Notes under the pieces: generated by a model
Told to the model about the DNA's origin: nothing
The model's input: the letters and a program-made list of their open reading frames with translations, nothing else
Databases searched by the model: none
In this document: positions 17,067-25,687 of the stretch, piece after piece
How positions within the stretch are numbered: position 1 is the stretch's first letter
How the letters are laid out: each line of letters opens with the position of its first letter
Program-made: the position numbers and the translations under genes
Assembly: GCA_040398805.1 (NCBI GenBank)
Contig: JBBATK010000004.1
Span: forward strand, 108,547-172,546
Source of the DNA: JBBATK01 sp040398805
GTDB taxonomy: Bacteria > Bacteroidota > Ignavibacteria > Kapaibacteriales > NICIL-2
Direction of reading: 5' to 3'
DNA length: 64,000 nt

Positions 17067-18791
17067 TTATGACGGAAACGCCTCGGAAGCTCCGGACGAC
17101 GCGGGTGCCTGCTTCCGACCACGTCGTTGAGCATCGATTATTGCAGGGTCGATGCCGATCTGGCGCGCCAGATTGGCTATCGATTCCTCATCCACGTCGA
17201 GCATTCTCGAATGTCGGGGATCCGCCTGAATAGCCTTGCCGCTCTCGAACGCCGGTTGGACCGGACGGGAACCTGCGACGTTCGACCTGTCACGAATGTC
17301 CGGCTCCGCAAACTCCCGCGTATCCGAGCCGCTCACCTGCGCAGGCGCGTCACTGGTGAATATCGGATTGTCGAGAGGCGGAGTGAAGTTCCTTTGAGAC
17401 AATTCCGACCGGCGTCGCTCCGACGTGCGTTCCCGAGCCGCATAGAATGCCTCGCTGAAGTCGAACAACTCCTCGGCTTGATCTTTCGGTGCGTCATCGA
17501 CCACAGGCATCCTTGCTTCCACAGACTCGACGTCATCACGATACTCCATGGATGGCTCAACGGTCGTGCCTTCCGGGGTGCGCTCGATATCGAGTTCTTG
17601 TGCTTTGTACCTCGCGGTTGCCACGTTCTCCTGCACCGCAAGGGCGGCATGCAGGTCGGAATCGAACGACGGAGGCATGGCTGCGGCAGCGGAAATACCG
17701 GGAGCGGTGAACGAGGAATCCGCAGCGACGGCGGCGTTGATGAGCATCTGTTGTTTGCGCCACCGCATGTATCCGCGCAAGAGGACGAAGCTTATGAGCA
17801 CGACAGCGATGGCCAATCCCGAAAGCGTGGGCAGGAACCATGCAGGAAGTTGCGTATTCCGTTTCGCATCGGAGGCGGGAGATATGCTCTCGTCTGTGCC
17901 TTGCATGCTACGAAGCTGTCGTGTCACGGATTCGATCCGCGCGTCTTCCGTGGCTACACCCGTTGTTGGTACGGCCGTATCGAGGAGCGTCGTCGCCTCG
18001 TCGATCGCCGATAACGACAGGGGCTCGTCGTCGCCGACGGCACGTTCGGACAGGGTGATGAGCTCGTGCGCATACGTGGGTAGCCTGCCGAGCTTCTTGA
18101 CGAATTCGTTCTCGTATTCACGGGCTTTGATCTCATCGTTCTTGGAACGTTCGATCTCCGCCAACGCGCCGTAGATGTCCGAGTACGACGTGTTGCGCGC
18201 AAGTGCGCGTTGCAAGAACGTAGCGCCTTCGGCTGATTTCCCGGCCATCGTGTAGAGGAATCCTAGGAAGGCCGTTCCATCGGGATGCCCGGAGCGTTCC
18301 GCTTCGCGGAAGTAGGAGCCGGCTATGTCGTAGGCTCCGTTCTGCCATGCAAGGAGTCCACTACGATAGGCGGTCTCCGACGTTGAGAGGGTGTTCCATT
18401 TGAAGAAATCGACGGCAATGGATTGCGAGTAGGGAAGACTGACCGCGGTGAATCCGGCGGTGTCCCGCAAGTCCGCTATGATGACAGCGTCTTTGCCTTG
18501 TTGCCGGATGAAGGCCGTCTGCATCAATCCCTTGGCGCTGTTCACTTCGCGTTGATCGAAGCCGACAACGGCATTCTTGACCGTGATGATGACTTTACGT
18601 TTGTCGCCGGAAAGGACGGATTGGAAACTGACCTTGTCGGCGGAGGTAGTGAGTACAAGGTGGTCTGGTGAACCCAATCGGGCACCGGTAAGCTTGGAGT
18701 CTTGGGCGTACGCAACGGCCATGCCTGCCCATACGATGAGTATAGACAGAATGAAGCGGTGCAAGACGCGATACAAACCTTTATGCTGCAT
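17067..18791 (-). CDS. Exported TPR protein with a single membrane anchor
   Basis: A 574-residue protein from the ATG at 18791. It has an N-terminal signal sequence (ending near AVAYAQ), a beta-rich domain of about 100 residues that resembles AMIN-type domains, and tetratricopeptide-like helices around residues 130-240 (YRSGLLAWQNGAYDIAGSYF...). A single membrane segment lies near residues 315-337 (LSGLAIAVVLISFVLLRGYM), followed by a long charged, low-complexity cytoplasmic tail. The topology suggests a periplasmic protein-protein interaction module linked to a cytoplasmic tail. No specific function is recognised. Next on the strand are the T9SS-tail protein and PorV-like barrel. Confidence 0.75.
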   Translation of the reverse strand: MQHKGLYRVLHRFILSILIVWAGMAVAYAQDSKLTGARLGSPDHLVLTTSADKVSFQSVLSGDKRKVIITVKNAVVGFDQREVNSAKGLMQTAFIRQQGKDAVIIADLRDTAGFTAVSLPYSQSIAVDFFKWNTLSTSETAYRSGLLAWQNGAYDIAGSYFREAERSGHPDGTAFLGFLYTMAGKSAEGATFLQRALARNTSYSDIYGALAEIERSKNDEIKAREYENEFVKKLGRLPTYAHELITLSERAVGDDEPLSLSAIDEATTLLDTAVPTTGVATEDARIESVTRQLRSMQGTDESISPASDAKRNTQLPAWFLPTLSGLAIAVVLISFVLLRGYMRWRKQQMLINAAVAADSSFTAPGISAAAAMPPSFDSDLHAALAVQENVATARYKAQELDIERTPEGTTVEPSMEYRDDVESVEARMPVVDDAPKDQAEELFDFSEAFYAARERTSERRRSELSQRNFTPPLDNPIFTSDAPAQVSGSDTREFAEPDIRDRSNVAGSRPVQPAFESGKAIQADPRHSRMLDVDEESIANLARQIGIDPAIIDAQRRGRKQAPASSGASEAFPS

Positions 18792-18823
18792 AGGATTGCG
18801 GGGCTCGTCTCGTTGGACCGCGG

Positions 18824-18831
18824 GAAAGATA
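18824..18831 (-). promoter_or_regulatory. Possible -7 element of the TPR gene
   Basis: Minus strand TATCTTTC differs at one position from TAnnTTTG and lies 33 bases before the start at 18791, right after a terminator. No -33 TTG is seen at the right spacing, so support is weak. Confidence 0.25.
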
Positions 18832-18833
18832 CG

Positions 18834-18866
18834 AAAAAACCGTCTCGTGTCTTGCATCGACGGTTT
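18834..18866 (-). terminator. Terminator after tRNA-Arg/ybeY
   Basis: On the minus strand AAACCGTC (18866-18859) pairs with GACGGTTT (18844-18837), with a 14-base loop, followed by T residues to 18834. It lies between the tRNA gene and the TPR gene. Confidence 0.65.
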
Positions 18867-18868
18867 CC

Positions 18869-18901
18869 GTGGGCAGGCGCAAGAGATGGGCCTGCCCGCG
18901 T
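18869..18901 (-). other. GC-rich hairpin downstream of tRNA-Arg
   Basis: An 11-bp inverted repeat (core GGGCAGGC/GCCTGCCC) with an 11-base loop and no T-tract, 18 bases beyond the tRNA 3' end. It may stabilise or help process the tRNA precursor ahead of the terminator at 18834-18866. Confidence 0.4.
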
Positions 18902-18918
18902 GGCCCGGATGTGTGTAG

Positions 18919-18992
18919 TATCCCCGAGAGGACTTGAACCTCCGACACCAAGTTTAGGAAACTTGTGTTCTATCCAGCTGAACTACGGGGAC
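18919..18992 (-). tRNA. tRNA-Arg (anticodon CCT)
   Basis: On the minus strand a 74-base cloverleaf: acceptor GTCCCCG/CGGGGAT (first pair G-T), D arm GTTC...GAAC, anticodon stem CAAGT/ACTTG with loop TTCCTAA and anticodon CCT, and T arm GGAGG/CCTCT with loop TTCAAGT. The discriminator is A and no 3' CCA is encoded, so CCA must be added enzymatically. It reads AGG codons. It lies between ybeY and a terminator. Confidence 0.95.
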
Positions 18993-19046
18993 ATGATATC
19001 TGACATCCAGTCGACAATGAGCGGCGTTTCGCCCTCGCCCACCGGA

Positions 19047-19508
19047 CTACCGACCTGTTTTCTTCGCTCTCTCGCGTGCACGCTTGCGCGCGAGCGCAGA
19101 GAGCACCTTGTTCTCTTCCTCATGCATTCCCGCCCGCATCTCGGGCGTTGCGTCATCGAACCCCAGCAGATGCAACACGCCATGCACGACAAGACGCAAA
19201 AGCTCCTCCGTGAGAGTCACTCCATACTCCTTGGCCTGTCTTGCTGCAGTTTCCACACTGATATAGATCTCTCCATCCACTGCGACATCGTCCAGGGGAA
19301 ACGTGATGACATCGGTGGCGTAGTCATGCTGCAGGAACTTCGCGTTGACCGTTCGAATGCGTCGGTCGTTGACGAACACGACAGAGACCAACGCCGACGT
19401 GCACCCGTGCGATGTGCACGATTGACGTATCGCATCGATGATCGCGGTCCGCGGCAGGCGGGGCAACGACGATGCATTCGTGATGTCTGCGTGTATTCCC
19501 GATGGCAT
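19047..19508 (-). CDS. ybeY: Endoribonuclease YbeY
   Basis: Zinc-dependent RNase involved in 16S rRNA 3'-end maturation and ribosome quality control. The signature reads HGVLHLLGFDD, so the third metal ligand is an aspartate rather than the histidine of the E. coli protein; this is usual in Bacteroidota homologues. The DYATDVITFPL motif is also characteristic. The ATG at 19508 gives 153 residues beginning MPSGIHADITN, which aligns with the usual N-terminus; an alternative ATG at 19559 adds 17 residues. It follows topA on the same strand. Confidence 0.88.
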   Translation of the reverse strand: MPSGIHADITNASSLPRLPRTAIIDAIRQSCTSHGCTSALVSVVFVNDRRIRTVNAKFLQHDYATDVITFPLDDVAVDGEIYISVETAARQAKEYGVTLTEELLRLVVHGVLHLLGFDDATPEMRAGMHEEENKVLSALARKRARERAKKTGR

Positions 19509-19628
19509 GACGATGAACAATGGTGATACCTGTCGGGATCGTCCGTCCGCTCGCTGCATGCCTCACTTTTGGTGATGCACAGCAACGGAACGCACGATTC
19601 CCGAAACGCGGGTGACCGAGAGGTTGTC

Positions 19629-21938
19629 CTAACTCGACTTCTTCGCGGCTTTCTTCGCAACCGTCTTCTTGGCGACTGTTTTTTTCACTGCCGCTTTTTT
19701 CGTTGCCGGTTTCTTTGCGGCAGACTTCTTGGCGGCCGCTTTCTTGGCTGCAACTTTCTTCGCCGCAGGAGTTTTTGCCGCCTTCGCCGTTGCCGTTTTG
19801 CCCGAGGGAGCATCCTGGGAAGCCAGTTGCAGACAGTCCTCGAGCGACATGGTCAGCGGGTCGGTGCCTTTGGGGATACGATAGTTGTTCTTGCCGATAG
19901 CCAGGAACGGACCCCAACGACCGCGCACGATCTTCACCTCGTCATTGTCAGGGTACGACTTGAGGATGCGCGCTGCGTCNNNNNNNNNNNNNNNNNNNNN
20001 NNNNNNNNNNNNNNNNNNNNNNNNNNNNNNNNNNNNNNNNNNNNNNNNNNNNNNNNNNNNNNNNNNNNNNNNNNNNNNNTTCTTATCCTCGTCCGTGTTC
20101 TCACCGATCTGCACGTACGCACCATATCGGCCCATCCGTGCATACATGTTCCGTCCGCTCGCAGGGTCCACGCCCAGATGCCGCTCACCGGTCTGCCGTT
20201 GCGCACCGTCCATGGTTTTCTGGACCACTGTATGGAAGGGCGTGTAGAACTCCTTGAGCATCTCGTTCCACTGCAACTGTCCGCGAGCGATCTCGTCGAA
20301 TTTCTCTTCCACCGCGGCGGTGAACCCGTAGTCCATGATGCCGTCGAAGTGCTGGATGAGGAAGTCGGTGACGATGACCCCGATGTCGGTAGGGAACAGT
20401 TTCGACTTCTCACTGGCATACGTTTCCTTGCCAACGGCTTTCGTCACCGTATCGCTCACGAGTGAATACGTGATGACATCCCGTTGCTTACCCTCGCGAT
20501 CCTCCTTCACCACGTAGCCGCGTCGCTGGATGGTGGAGATGGTCGGGGCATACGTGGAAGGACGTCCGATACCGAGCTCTTCCAGCCGCTTCACAAGGGA
20601 AGCCTCGGTGTAGCGCGCCGGCGGCCGGCTGAACTTCTGAGTGGCATTCATCACGCGTAACGGCAGCAGCTGGTTCACCGAAAGCGGCGGGAGCATCTTC
20701 GCTTCGTCGCTGTCGCTATCCTCATCCTGCGATTCCATATACACCTTGAGGAAGCCGTCGAAGGTCAGCACTTCGCCTGTCGCCACCAATCGCTCCGGCG
20801 TCGTGGAAATCACGATCGTCGCAGTCGTCTTTTCCAATTGCGCATCGCTCATCTGCGAGGCCAGGGAACGTTTCCAAATCAGGTCGTACAAGCGCCGTGC
20901 ACCGCTGTCGCCATCCACTTCCGTGACGTCGAAATTCGTGGGACGTATGGCTTCGTGCGCCTCCTGGGCATTGAACGATTTGTTCGTGAACTGACGCGTG
21001 TGCGCATACCGTTCGCCATAGGAACTCGTGATGTGCGCCCGCGCGGCGTTGACGGCCTCGGTACTCAGATTCACCGAATCCGTTCTCATGTATGTGATAT
21101 GACCCGCTTCGTACAGCTTCTGCGCGATCGTCATGGTCTGAAGAATGGAGAATCCCAGCTTGCGCGACGCCTCCTGCTGCAGCGTGGAGGTGGTGAAGGG
21201 GGCCCCGGGGGACTTCTTCGCCGGCTTGGTCTCGATGGACCCGATGGTGAATTCCGCTCCGACGCATCGGTTCAGGAACTCGCTGGCTTCTGACTCCGTA
21301 TCGTATCTCTTCGGCGCCTCGGCATGAAGGATCTTGCCTTTGCCCGCATCCAACTCGGCCGTGATCTTGAACGAACTTTGCGCATCGAAAGCACGGATCT
21401 CTTTCTCCCGCTCCACGATGAGTCGGACGGCCACGGACTGCACGCGACCCGCCGACAACGACGGTTTGATCTTCCGCCAAAGGATGGGCGATACTTCGTA
21501 CCCCACCAGGCGGTCCAGAACGCGCCGAGCTTGCTGCGCATCCACCAGATGCTCATCGATGGTGCGCGGTTCTGCAATGGCCTTAAGAATAGCTGTTTTG
21601 GTTATCTCGTTGAAAACAATCCGCTTGGTGTTTTCCTTACGAAGTTTCAATGCTTCGAACAGGTGCCACGAGATGGCCTCGCCCTCCCGGTCTTCGTCGC
21701 TTGCCAACCAGACGGTTTCGGCGTCTTTCGCGAGGCGTTTGAGCTCGTTGACCAAACGTTCCTTATCGGCAGAGACTTCGTAATGCGGAATGAATCCGTT
21801 CTCGATGTCGATGGCTCCATCCCCTTTGACGAGGTCGCGGATGTGACCTTGACACGAGCGGACCATGAAGTCCTTCCCGAGATACTTCTCGATGGTCTTG
21901 GCCTTGGCGGGTGACTCGACGATGACAAGATTCTTCAC
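19629..21938 (-). CDS. topA: DNA topoisomerase I (type IA), interrupted by an assembly gap
   Basis: Relaxes negative supercoils. The TOPRIM domain begins at the N-terminus (VIVESPAKAKTIEKYLG; acidic triad in SDEDREGEAI), and the active-site tyrosine is Y283 in HITYMRTDS. The GTG start at 21938 has a good ribosome binding site (AAAGGAAA). C-terminal repeats run through VQIGENTDEDK, then 100 N (19980-20079), then a GRWGPFLAIGKNNYRIPKG repeat. The protein ends in a ~50-residue lysine/alanine-rich tail of AAKK-type repeats. Both flanks of the gap are in frame, but the missing stretch is probably longer than 100 bases (see findings). fur lies upstream and ybeY downstream. Confidence 0.93.
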   Translation of the reverse strand: MKNLVIVESPAKAKTIEKYLGKDFMVRSCQGHIRDLVKGDGAIDIENGFIPHYEVSADKERLVNELKRLAKDAETVWLASDEDREGEAISWHLFEALKLRKENTKRIVFNEITKTAILKAIAEPRTIDEHLVDAQQARRVLDRLVGYEVSPILWRKIKPSLSAGRVQSVAVRLIVEREKEIRAFDAQSSFKITAELDAGKGKILHAEAPKRYDTESEASEFLNRCVGAEFTIGSIETKPAKKSPGAPFTTSTLQQEASRKLGFSILQTMTIAQKLYEAGHITYMRTDSVNLSTEAVNAARAHITSSYGERYAHTRQFTNKSFNAQEAHEAIRPTNFDVTEVDGDSGARRLYDLIWKRSLASQMSDAQLEKTTATIVISTTPERLVATGEVLTFDGFLKVYMESQDEDSDSDEAKMLPPLSVNQLLPLRVMNATQKFSRPPARYTEASLVKRLEELGIGRPSTYAPTISTIQRRGYVVKEDREGKQRDVITYSLVSDTVTKAVGKETYASEKSKLFPTDIGVIVTDFLIQHFDGIMDYGFTAAVEEKFDEIARGQLQWNEMLKEFYTPFHTVVQKTMDGAQRQTGERHLGVDPASGRNMYARMGRYGAYVQIGENTDEDKXXXXXXXXXXXXXXXXXXXXXXXXXXXXXXXXXXDAARILKSYPDNDEVKIVRGRWGPFLAIGKNNYRIPKGTDPLTMSLEDCLQLASQDAPSGKTATAKAAKTPAAKKVAAKKAAAKKSAAKKPATKKAAVKKTVAKKTVAKKAAKKSS
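19980..20079. other. Assembly gap (100 N) inside topA
   Basis: Exactly 100 undetermined bases, the conventional placeholder for a scaffold gap of unknown size. It removes part of the C-terminal repeat region of topoisomerase I. Confidence 0.98.
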
Positions 21939-22000
21939 ACGGTTTCCTTTGGTTTCAATGGTATGGGTGGGGTTCCGTACGGGGCGGTCTCATGGATTGA

Positions 22001-22522
22001 TCATCCATGTGCCGGTTCCGCAAGGAGGGCCCCGTGACGTGGAGCGGTATTATGCTCGCAGGCTTCCGCGTTCCTGCATCGCGCGAAAATCTGCAACGAA
22101 TGTTCCTCGGAGAGGAAGCCCAGTTTCGAGGCGATCTTTTTCTGGGCGGACTCCACCTCGACGGCGTTGAACTCAAGGATATGCCCGCAGTCACGGCATA
22201 TCAAGTGATCATGGTGCGGCATCCGGCTTGCAAGTTCGTACGTGGCGCTGCCACCCTGGAAACGATGCTTCACCACGAGTCCGCAACGCGTCAGCAGATC
22301 GAGCGTCGAATAGATCGTCGCCCGGGAGACCCGATCGCCCAGGTTGTTCATGTGAACATACAATTCATCCGCACTGAAGTGCCGGTCCACGACGGCGATA
22401 CGCTCCAGAACACGATAGCGTTCCTGCGTATTCCTGTACATTTTCTTCTTCAAAAAGTCGGCGAACCGTTGCTTCAATTCTTCGAGGTCGACGGTCGCAG
22501 ACTTTGCGGCAGAGGCGTTCAT
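22001..22522 (-). CDS. Fur-family metalloregulator
   Basis: A 173-residue transcriptional repressor of the Fur/PerR/Zur family. The N-terminal winged helix covers about residues 25-95 (DRHFSADELYVHMN... VSRATIYSTLDLL). The dimer/metal domain contains MPHHDHLICRDCGHILEF, with the HHDH regulatory site and a CxxC zinc site. The second cysteine pair near the C-terminus is C-x5-C (ARCRNAEACEH) rather than CxxC. Which metal it senses cannot be told. I set the start at the ATG at 22522; the open frame extends far upstream through the divergent yqeY region and is not coding there. A promoter is predicted at 22553-22582. Confidence 0.9.
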   Translation of the reverse strand: MNASAAKSATVDLEELKQRFADFLKKKMYRNTQERYRVLERIAVVDRHFSADELYVHMNNLGDRVSRATIYSTLDLLTRCGLVVKHRFQGGSATYELASRMPHHDHLICRDCGHILEFNAVEVESAQKKIASKLGFLSEEHSLQIFARCRNAEACEHNTAPRHGALLAEPAHG

Positions 22523-22552
22523 GAACTCATCAGATGTGGAACCGATACCGCA

Positions 22553-22582
22553 CGAATATACAAAAGCGAGCATGCCGACAAA
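22553..22582 (-). promoter_or_regulatory. Candidate promoter of the fur-like gene
   Basis: On the minus strand TTTG (22582-22579), an 18-base spacer, then TATATTCG (22560-22553), one mismatch from TAnnTTTG. Predicted initiation lies about 24 bases upstream of the ATG. Confidence 0.5.
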
Positions 22583-22740
22583 GGAAAGGTGGCGTGGCGA
22601 CGGCGCGCGACAAAGTGTCGAGCATCGACGCTCGGGTATCCCGCACGTCCGTGCGCTCCGCCGTGCGCAATGCATCGCAGACTGGCCCGTCTTCGGTGCA
22701 TCGCACGATTCCGCATCCATCGACCAAACACTTCGTGGCG

Positions 22741-22748
22741 TAGTTTTG
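22741..22748 (+). promoter_or_regulatory. Possible -7 element for yqeY-mutS2
   Basis: TAGTTTTG matches TAnnTTTG exactly, 62 bases before the ATG at 22811, but no TTG -33 element is found at the right distance. Apart from this and the fur promoter, the divergent 22523-22810 intergenic region shows nothing. Confidence 0.3.
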
Positions 22749-22810
22749 TCCGGTTGTGCGGAGAGGATGCGCCTCCGTGAATGTTTCACTTTGCAGAAGA
22801 GATATCGACT

Positions 22811-23260
22811 ATGGACTTCACCGGTCAGATCAATGACGAGATCAAAAAAGCCATGCTGGGCGGCGACAAGTTGCGCCTGGAGACACTGCGTTCCGTGCGC
22901 GCAGGAATCATCGAGTTCGAGAAGAACGGTTCCGGCAAGGACCTCGGAGCCGAGGACTTCTTGAAGATCATTTCCGGGAATGTGAAGAAGCGTAAGGACG
23001 CCATCGAGCAGTTCCGCGCCGCGGGTCGCACGGAGCTTATGGAGAAGGAAGAAGCGGAGCTCGCCATCCTGATGGAGTTCATGCCCGCACAGTTGTCGGA
23101 TGCCGACGTCGAGCAGACCGTCGCCTCGATCGCGGCGTCGATTGCTGCACAAGGCGCATGCGACTTCAAAACCCTCATGCCGGCCGTGATGAAGGAGCTT
23201 AAGGGCAAGGCCGATGGCGCTGTCATTCAAGCAGCCGTAAAGAAAGCGGTCGGTCAATGA
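22811..23260 (+). CDS. YqeY/GatB-related protein
   Basis: A 149-residue, mostly helical protein of the YqeY family, related to the tail domain of GatB amidotransferase subunits. Family marks are LRLETLRSVRAGI near the N-terminus, the KKRKDAIEQFRAAGR segment and EFMPAQLSDADV, with a C-terminal VKKAVGQ. It may bind tRNA or modulate amidotransferase-like activity, but its role is not established. The start at 22811 is preferred to the ATG at 22781 because the homologous region begins at MDFTGQINDEIKK. Its TGA overlaps the mutS2 ATG (ATGA at 23257-23260), indicating coupling. Confidence 0.88.
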   Translation: MDFTGQINDEIKKAMLGGDKLRLETLRSVRAGIIEFEKNGSGKDLGAEDFLKIISGNVKKRKDAIEQFRAAGRTELMEKEEAELAILMEFMPAQLSDADVEQTVASIAASIAAQGACDFKTLMPAVMKELKGKADGAVIQAAVKKAVGQ

Positions 23261-25665
23261 TCGAGCCAGGGAACACCAACGCAGGCGAATCTTCGCAACG
23301 AAGAGCGTATCCCTCGTTTCACGGCGTCGGCGAGCTGGAGCGTATTTCTCTGCAGGAGCTTGAGTACCCGAAGGTCCTTGCGCTCGTGGCGAAGTATGCG
23401 TTGTCGGACCGGGCGCAGGAAGCCGTGCTGGCATGCGCTCCCTATGCCGATGCTCGAGCCCTGCGAGAAGAGCTGGGCGCGGTGCGCGACATGCTCGGTC
23501 TGCTGAGAAGTGCAGAGACCGTACCTCTCGAGCATTCGGAAGACATCTCCTCGCACCTCTCGCGGTCGGTCATCGCCGGAGCCGCGCTCTCTGCGCCGCA
23601 GATCAGCGACGTACTCGATGTTTTGCAGATAACCCGTCGGTGCCGTTCCTACCTCAGTGCACGAAGCGAAACGGTTCCTTCGCTGGCACTGTGTGTAGAA
23701 GCCATCACGGAACATCGCATCTTGGAAAAACATATCGGTGACGCTATCGATGAGACGGGTGCGGTACGCGACACCGCGACGCGGGAACTGCGGGAGATTC
23801 GACAGGAGATCGTCCGTACCTCCGCTCGTTTGCGTCAGAGACTCACGAAGCTTCTGAGCAAGCTTGGTGATGAGGACGTGCTGCAGGACGAATATGTGAC
23901 GCAGCGGGACGGACGTTTCGTGGTGCCCTTGAAGACCTCGAACAAACGCGCCTTGCCGGGTATCATCCATGGAGTCTCGCAATCCGGCTCCACCGTCTTT
24001 CTCGAACCGGCCGAAGTGTTCGAACTCAACAACGAGTTGTCGTTGTTGCAGAACGCCGAGCAGCGCGAGATATTGAAAATCCTGACCACGCTCACGGCGG
24101 AGATCGGCAGTGTGGCGCAGGAGATCCGGGTGAACCAGGACGTGCTCACGCATCTTGATGGTGTTTATGCCAAAGCCCGGTACGCCGATGCGTACGGCGG
24201 TATCGAGCCGGTGATCGTGGACGACGGTGAGTGCGAGGTACGGAACGTGGTGCACCCGCTGCTTGTGACGGGTATGCCTCGCAATCGCGTGGTTCCGCTC
24301 AGCGTTCGTTTCGACAGAAAGACGCAAGGGTATCTGGTATCCGGTCCGAATGCGGGTGGCAAGTCGGTAGCGTTGAAGAGCATCGGTCTCAACATCGCCA
24401 TGGCCGTGTCGGGCATCTTCCCCTTGGGTGAGTGCACCACACGACTGTGCACGTTCCTTGTTTCCATCGGGGATCATCAGAGCATCGAATCGAATCTCTC
24501 CACCTTCTCGTCGCAGATACTCCGCTTGAAGCATATCCTGGATGTGGCTGATGAACGGTCGCTCATCCTCGTCGACGAGATATGTTCCGGAACGGACCCT
24601 GCCGAAGGCAGTGCTCTCGCGTGCGGTATCATCGACGAGTTCCTGGAAAAGCGCTCGCACTTCATCGTCACGACCCACCAGTCCTCGCTCAAGAGCTACG
24701 CACTTCAGCGGGAGGGCATCGCCAACGCGTCGATGGAGTTCGACTCCGGCAAACTCATCCCCACGTACCGCTTCCTTCCCGGCATACCGGGTAACTCGTA
24801 CGCTTTCGAGCTTGCGCGTTCGGTGCAGCTATCATCGTCGGTGCTCGGCAAGGCCATGGAGTATCTGGGCGACAAGCACGGAAATCTGGAGAAGAGTATC
24901 GCGAAGCTCCAGGATTTCGTCCGCGAAACCGAGGAGCGGCTGGCAAGCGCGCGCGAAGCCGAGCAGCGCGCCGCCACGAAGAACCGGGAGTACGAAGAAC
25001 GCTTCACGGCCTTCACGAAGAAATATCGCGAGCTCATGCGAGCGGCGCAGGAGGAGGCAGCCGATGTCGTTCGTAACGCATCGGCCCAGGTGGAACGTGC
25101 CGTGCGCGAGGCCCGTGAGCAATCCCGCGAGCCGAAGGAGATACGGGCGGATCTGGAACAGCTGCGAGCGGATCTGGCGCAGAAACTACTAAAGGAGCGT
25201 GCGCAAAAACGGAAGGACGATGCGACGTTCGCCATCGGGGATGCCGTGCGCTTGGAATCGAGCAACCAGACGGGCGTCGTGGTGAAGATACAGGACGACA
25301 CGGCCCTTGTGGATTTCAACGGCATCCAATTCCGGGTCCAGCAGAACGAGCTTGTTCACACTCAGCAACAGCCGAAGAAAACCAAAACCGGAACCTCCTC
25401 TCCCGTGTTCACGAAGAGCGCCGTGTCGGCCACGGCAGACATCCGTGGCATGCGTGCGGGCGAGGCGATCGCCAAACTCGATACGCAGATCAGCGATGCC
25501 ATCATCTCCAACGTGCCGTACCTGACGGTCATCCATGGCAAAGGCACCGGCGCTCTGCGTCAGGCCGTTCACGAGTATCTGCGCGATCATCCCTCCGTCT
25601 CCTCGTTCCGCCTTGGCGTGCAAGGGGAAGGGGATGCCGGCGTCACGCAAGTGGAACTCCGCTGA
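23257..25665 (+). CDS. mutS2: Endonuclease/ATPase MutS2
   Basis: MutS-like ATPase with a C-terminal nuclease domain, acting in suppression of homologous recombination and in rescue of collided ribosomes in other bacteria. The 802 residues comprise the core lever/clamp helices, the ABC ATPase with Walker A GPNAGGKS at residue 363 and Walker B DEICSGTDP, a long coiled coil (roughly residues 540-660) and a C-terminal Smr domain starting near residue 728 (DIRGMRAGEA ... VIHGKGTGALR). It lacks the mismatch-recognition domain of MutS1. It is coupled to yqeY by an ATGA overlap and convergent with dprA 22 bases away. Confidence 0.95.
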   Translation: MIEPGNTNAGESSQRRAYPSFHGVGELERISLQELEYPKVLALVAKYALSDRAQEAVLACAPYADARALREELGAVRDMLGLLRSAETVPLEHSEDISSHLSRSVIAGAALSAPQISDVLDVLQITRRCRSYLSARSETVPSLALCVEAITEHRILEKHIGDAIDETGAVRDTATRELREIRQEIVRTSARLRQRLTKLLSKLGDEDVLQDEYVTQRDGRFVVPLKTSNKRALPGIIHGVSQSGSTVFLEPAEVFELNNELSLLQNAEQREILKILTTLTAEIGSVAQEIRVNQDVLTHLDGVYAKARYADAYGGIEPVIVDDGECEVRNVVHPLLVTGMPRNRVVPLSVRFDRKTQGYLVSGPNAGGKSVALKSIGLNIAMAVSGIFPLGECTTRLCTFLVSIGDHQSIESNLSTFSSQILRLKHILDVADERSLILVDEICSGTDPAEGSALACGIIDEFLEKRSHFIVTTHQSSLKSYALQREGIANASMEFDSGKLIPTYRFLPGIPGNSYAFELARSVQLSSSVLGKAMEYLGDKHGNLEKSIAKLQDFVRETEERLASAREAEQRAATKNREYEERFTAFTKKYRELMRAAQEEAADVVRNASAQVERAVREAREQSREPKEIRADLEQLRADLAQKLLKERAQKRKDDATFAIGDAVRLESSNQTGVVVKIQDDTALVDFNGIQFRVQQNELVHTQQQPKKTKTGTSSPVFTKSAVSATADIRGMRAGEAIAKLDTQISDAIISNVPYLTVIHGKGTGALRQAVHEYLRDHPSVSSFRLGVQGEGDAGVTQVELR

Positions 25666-25687
25666 CAGGTCCGGCGCGGCCTTCCCG

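Noticed and set aside
18702..19526. 274-codon plus-strand frame across tRNA-Arg and ybeY
   Set aside because: It runs over a tRNA gene and opposite ybeY and shows no domain.
22523..23434. N-terminal extension of the Fur-like frame through the yqeY region
   Set aside because: It is antisense to yqeY and the start of mutS2; Fur homology begins only near 22522.
23254..24678. 474-codon antisense frame opposite mutS2
   Set aside because: mutS2 is unmistakable on the plus strand; the antisense translation has no recognisable domain.
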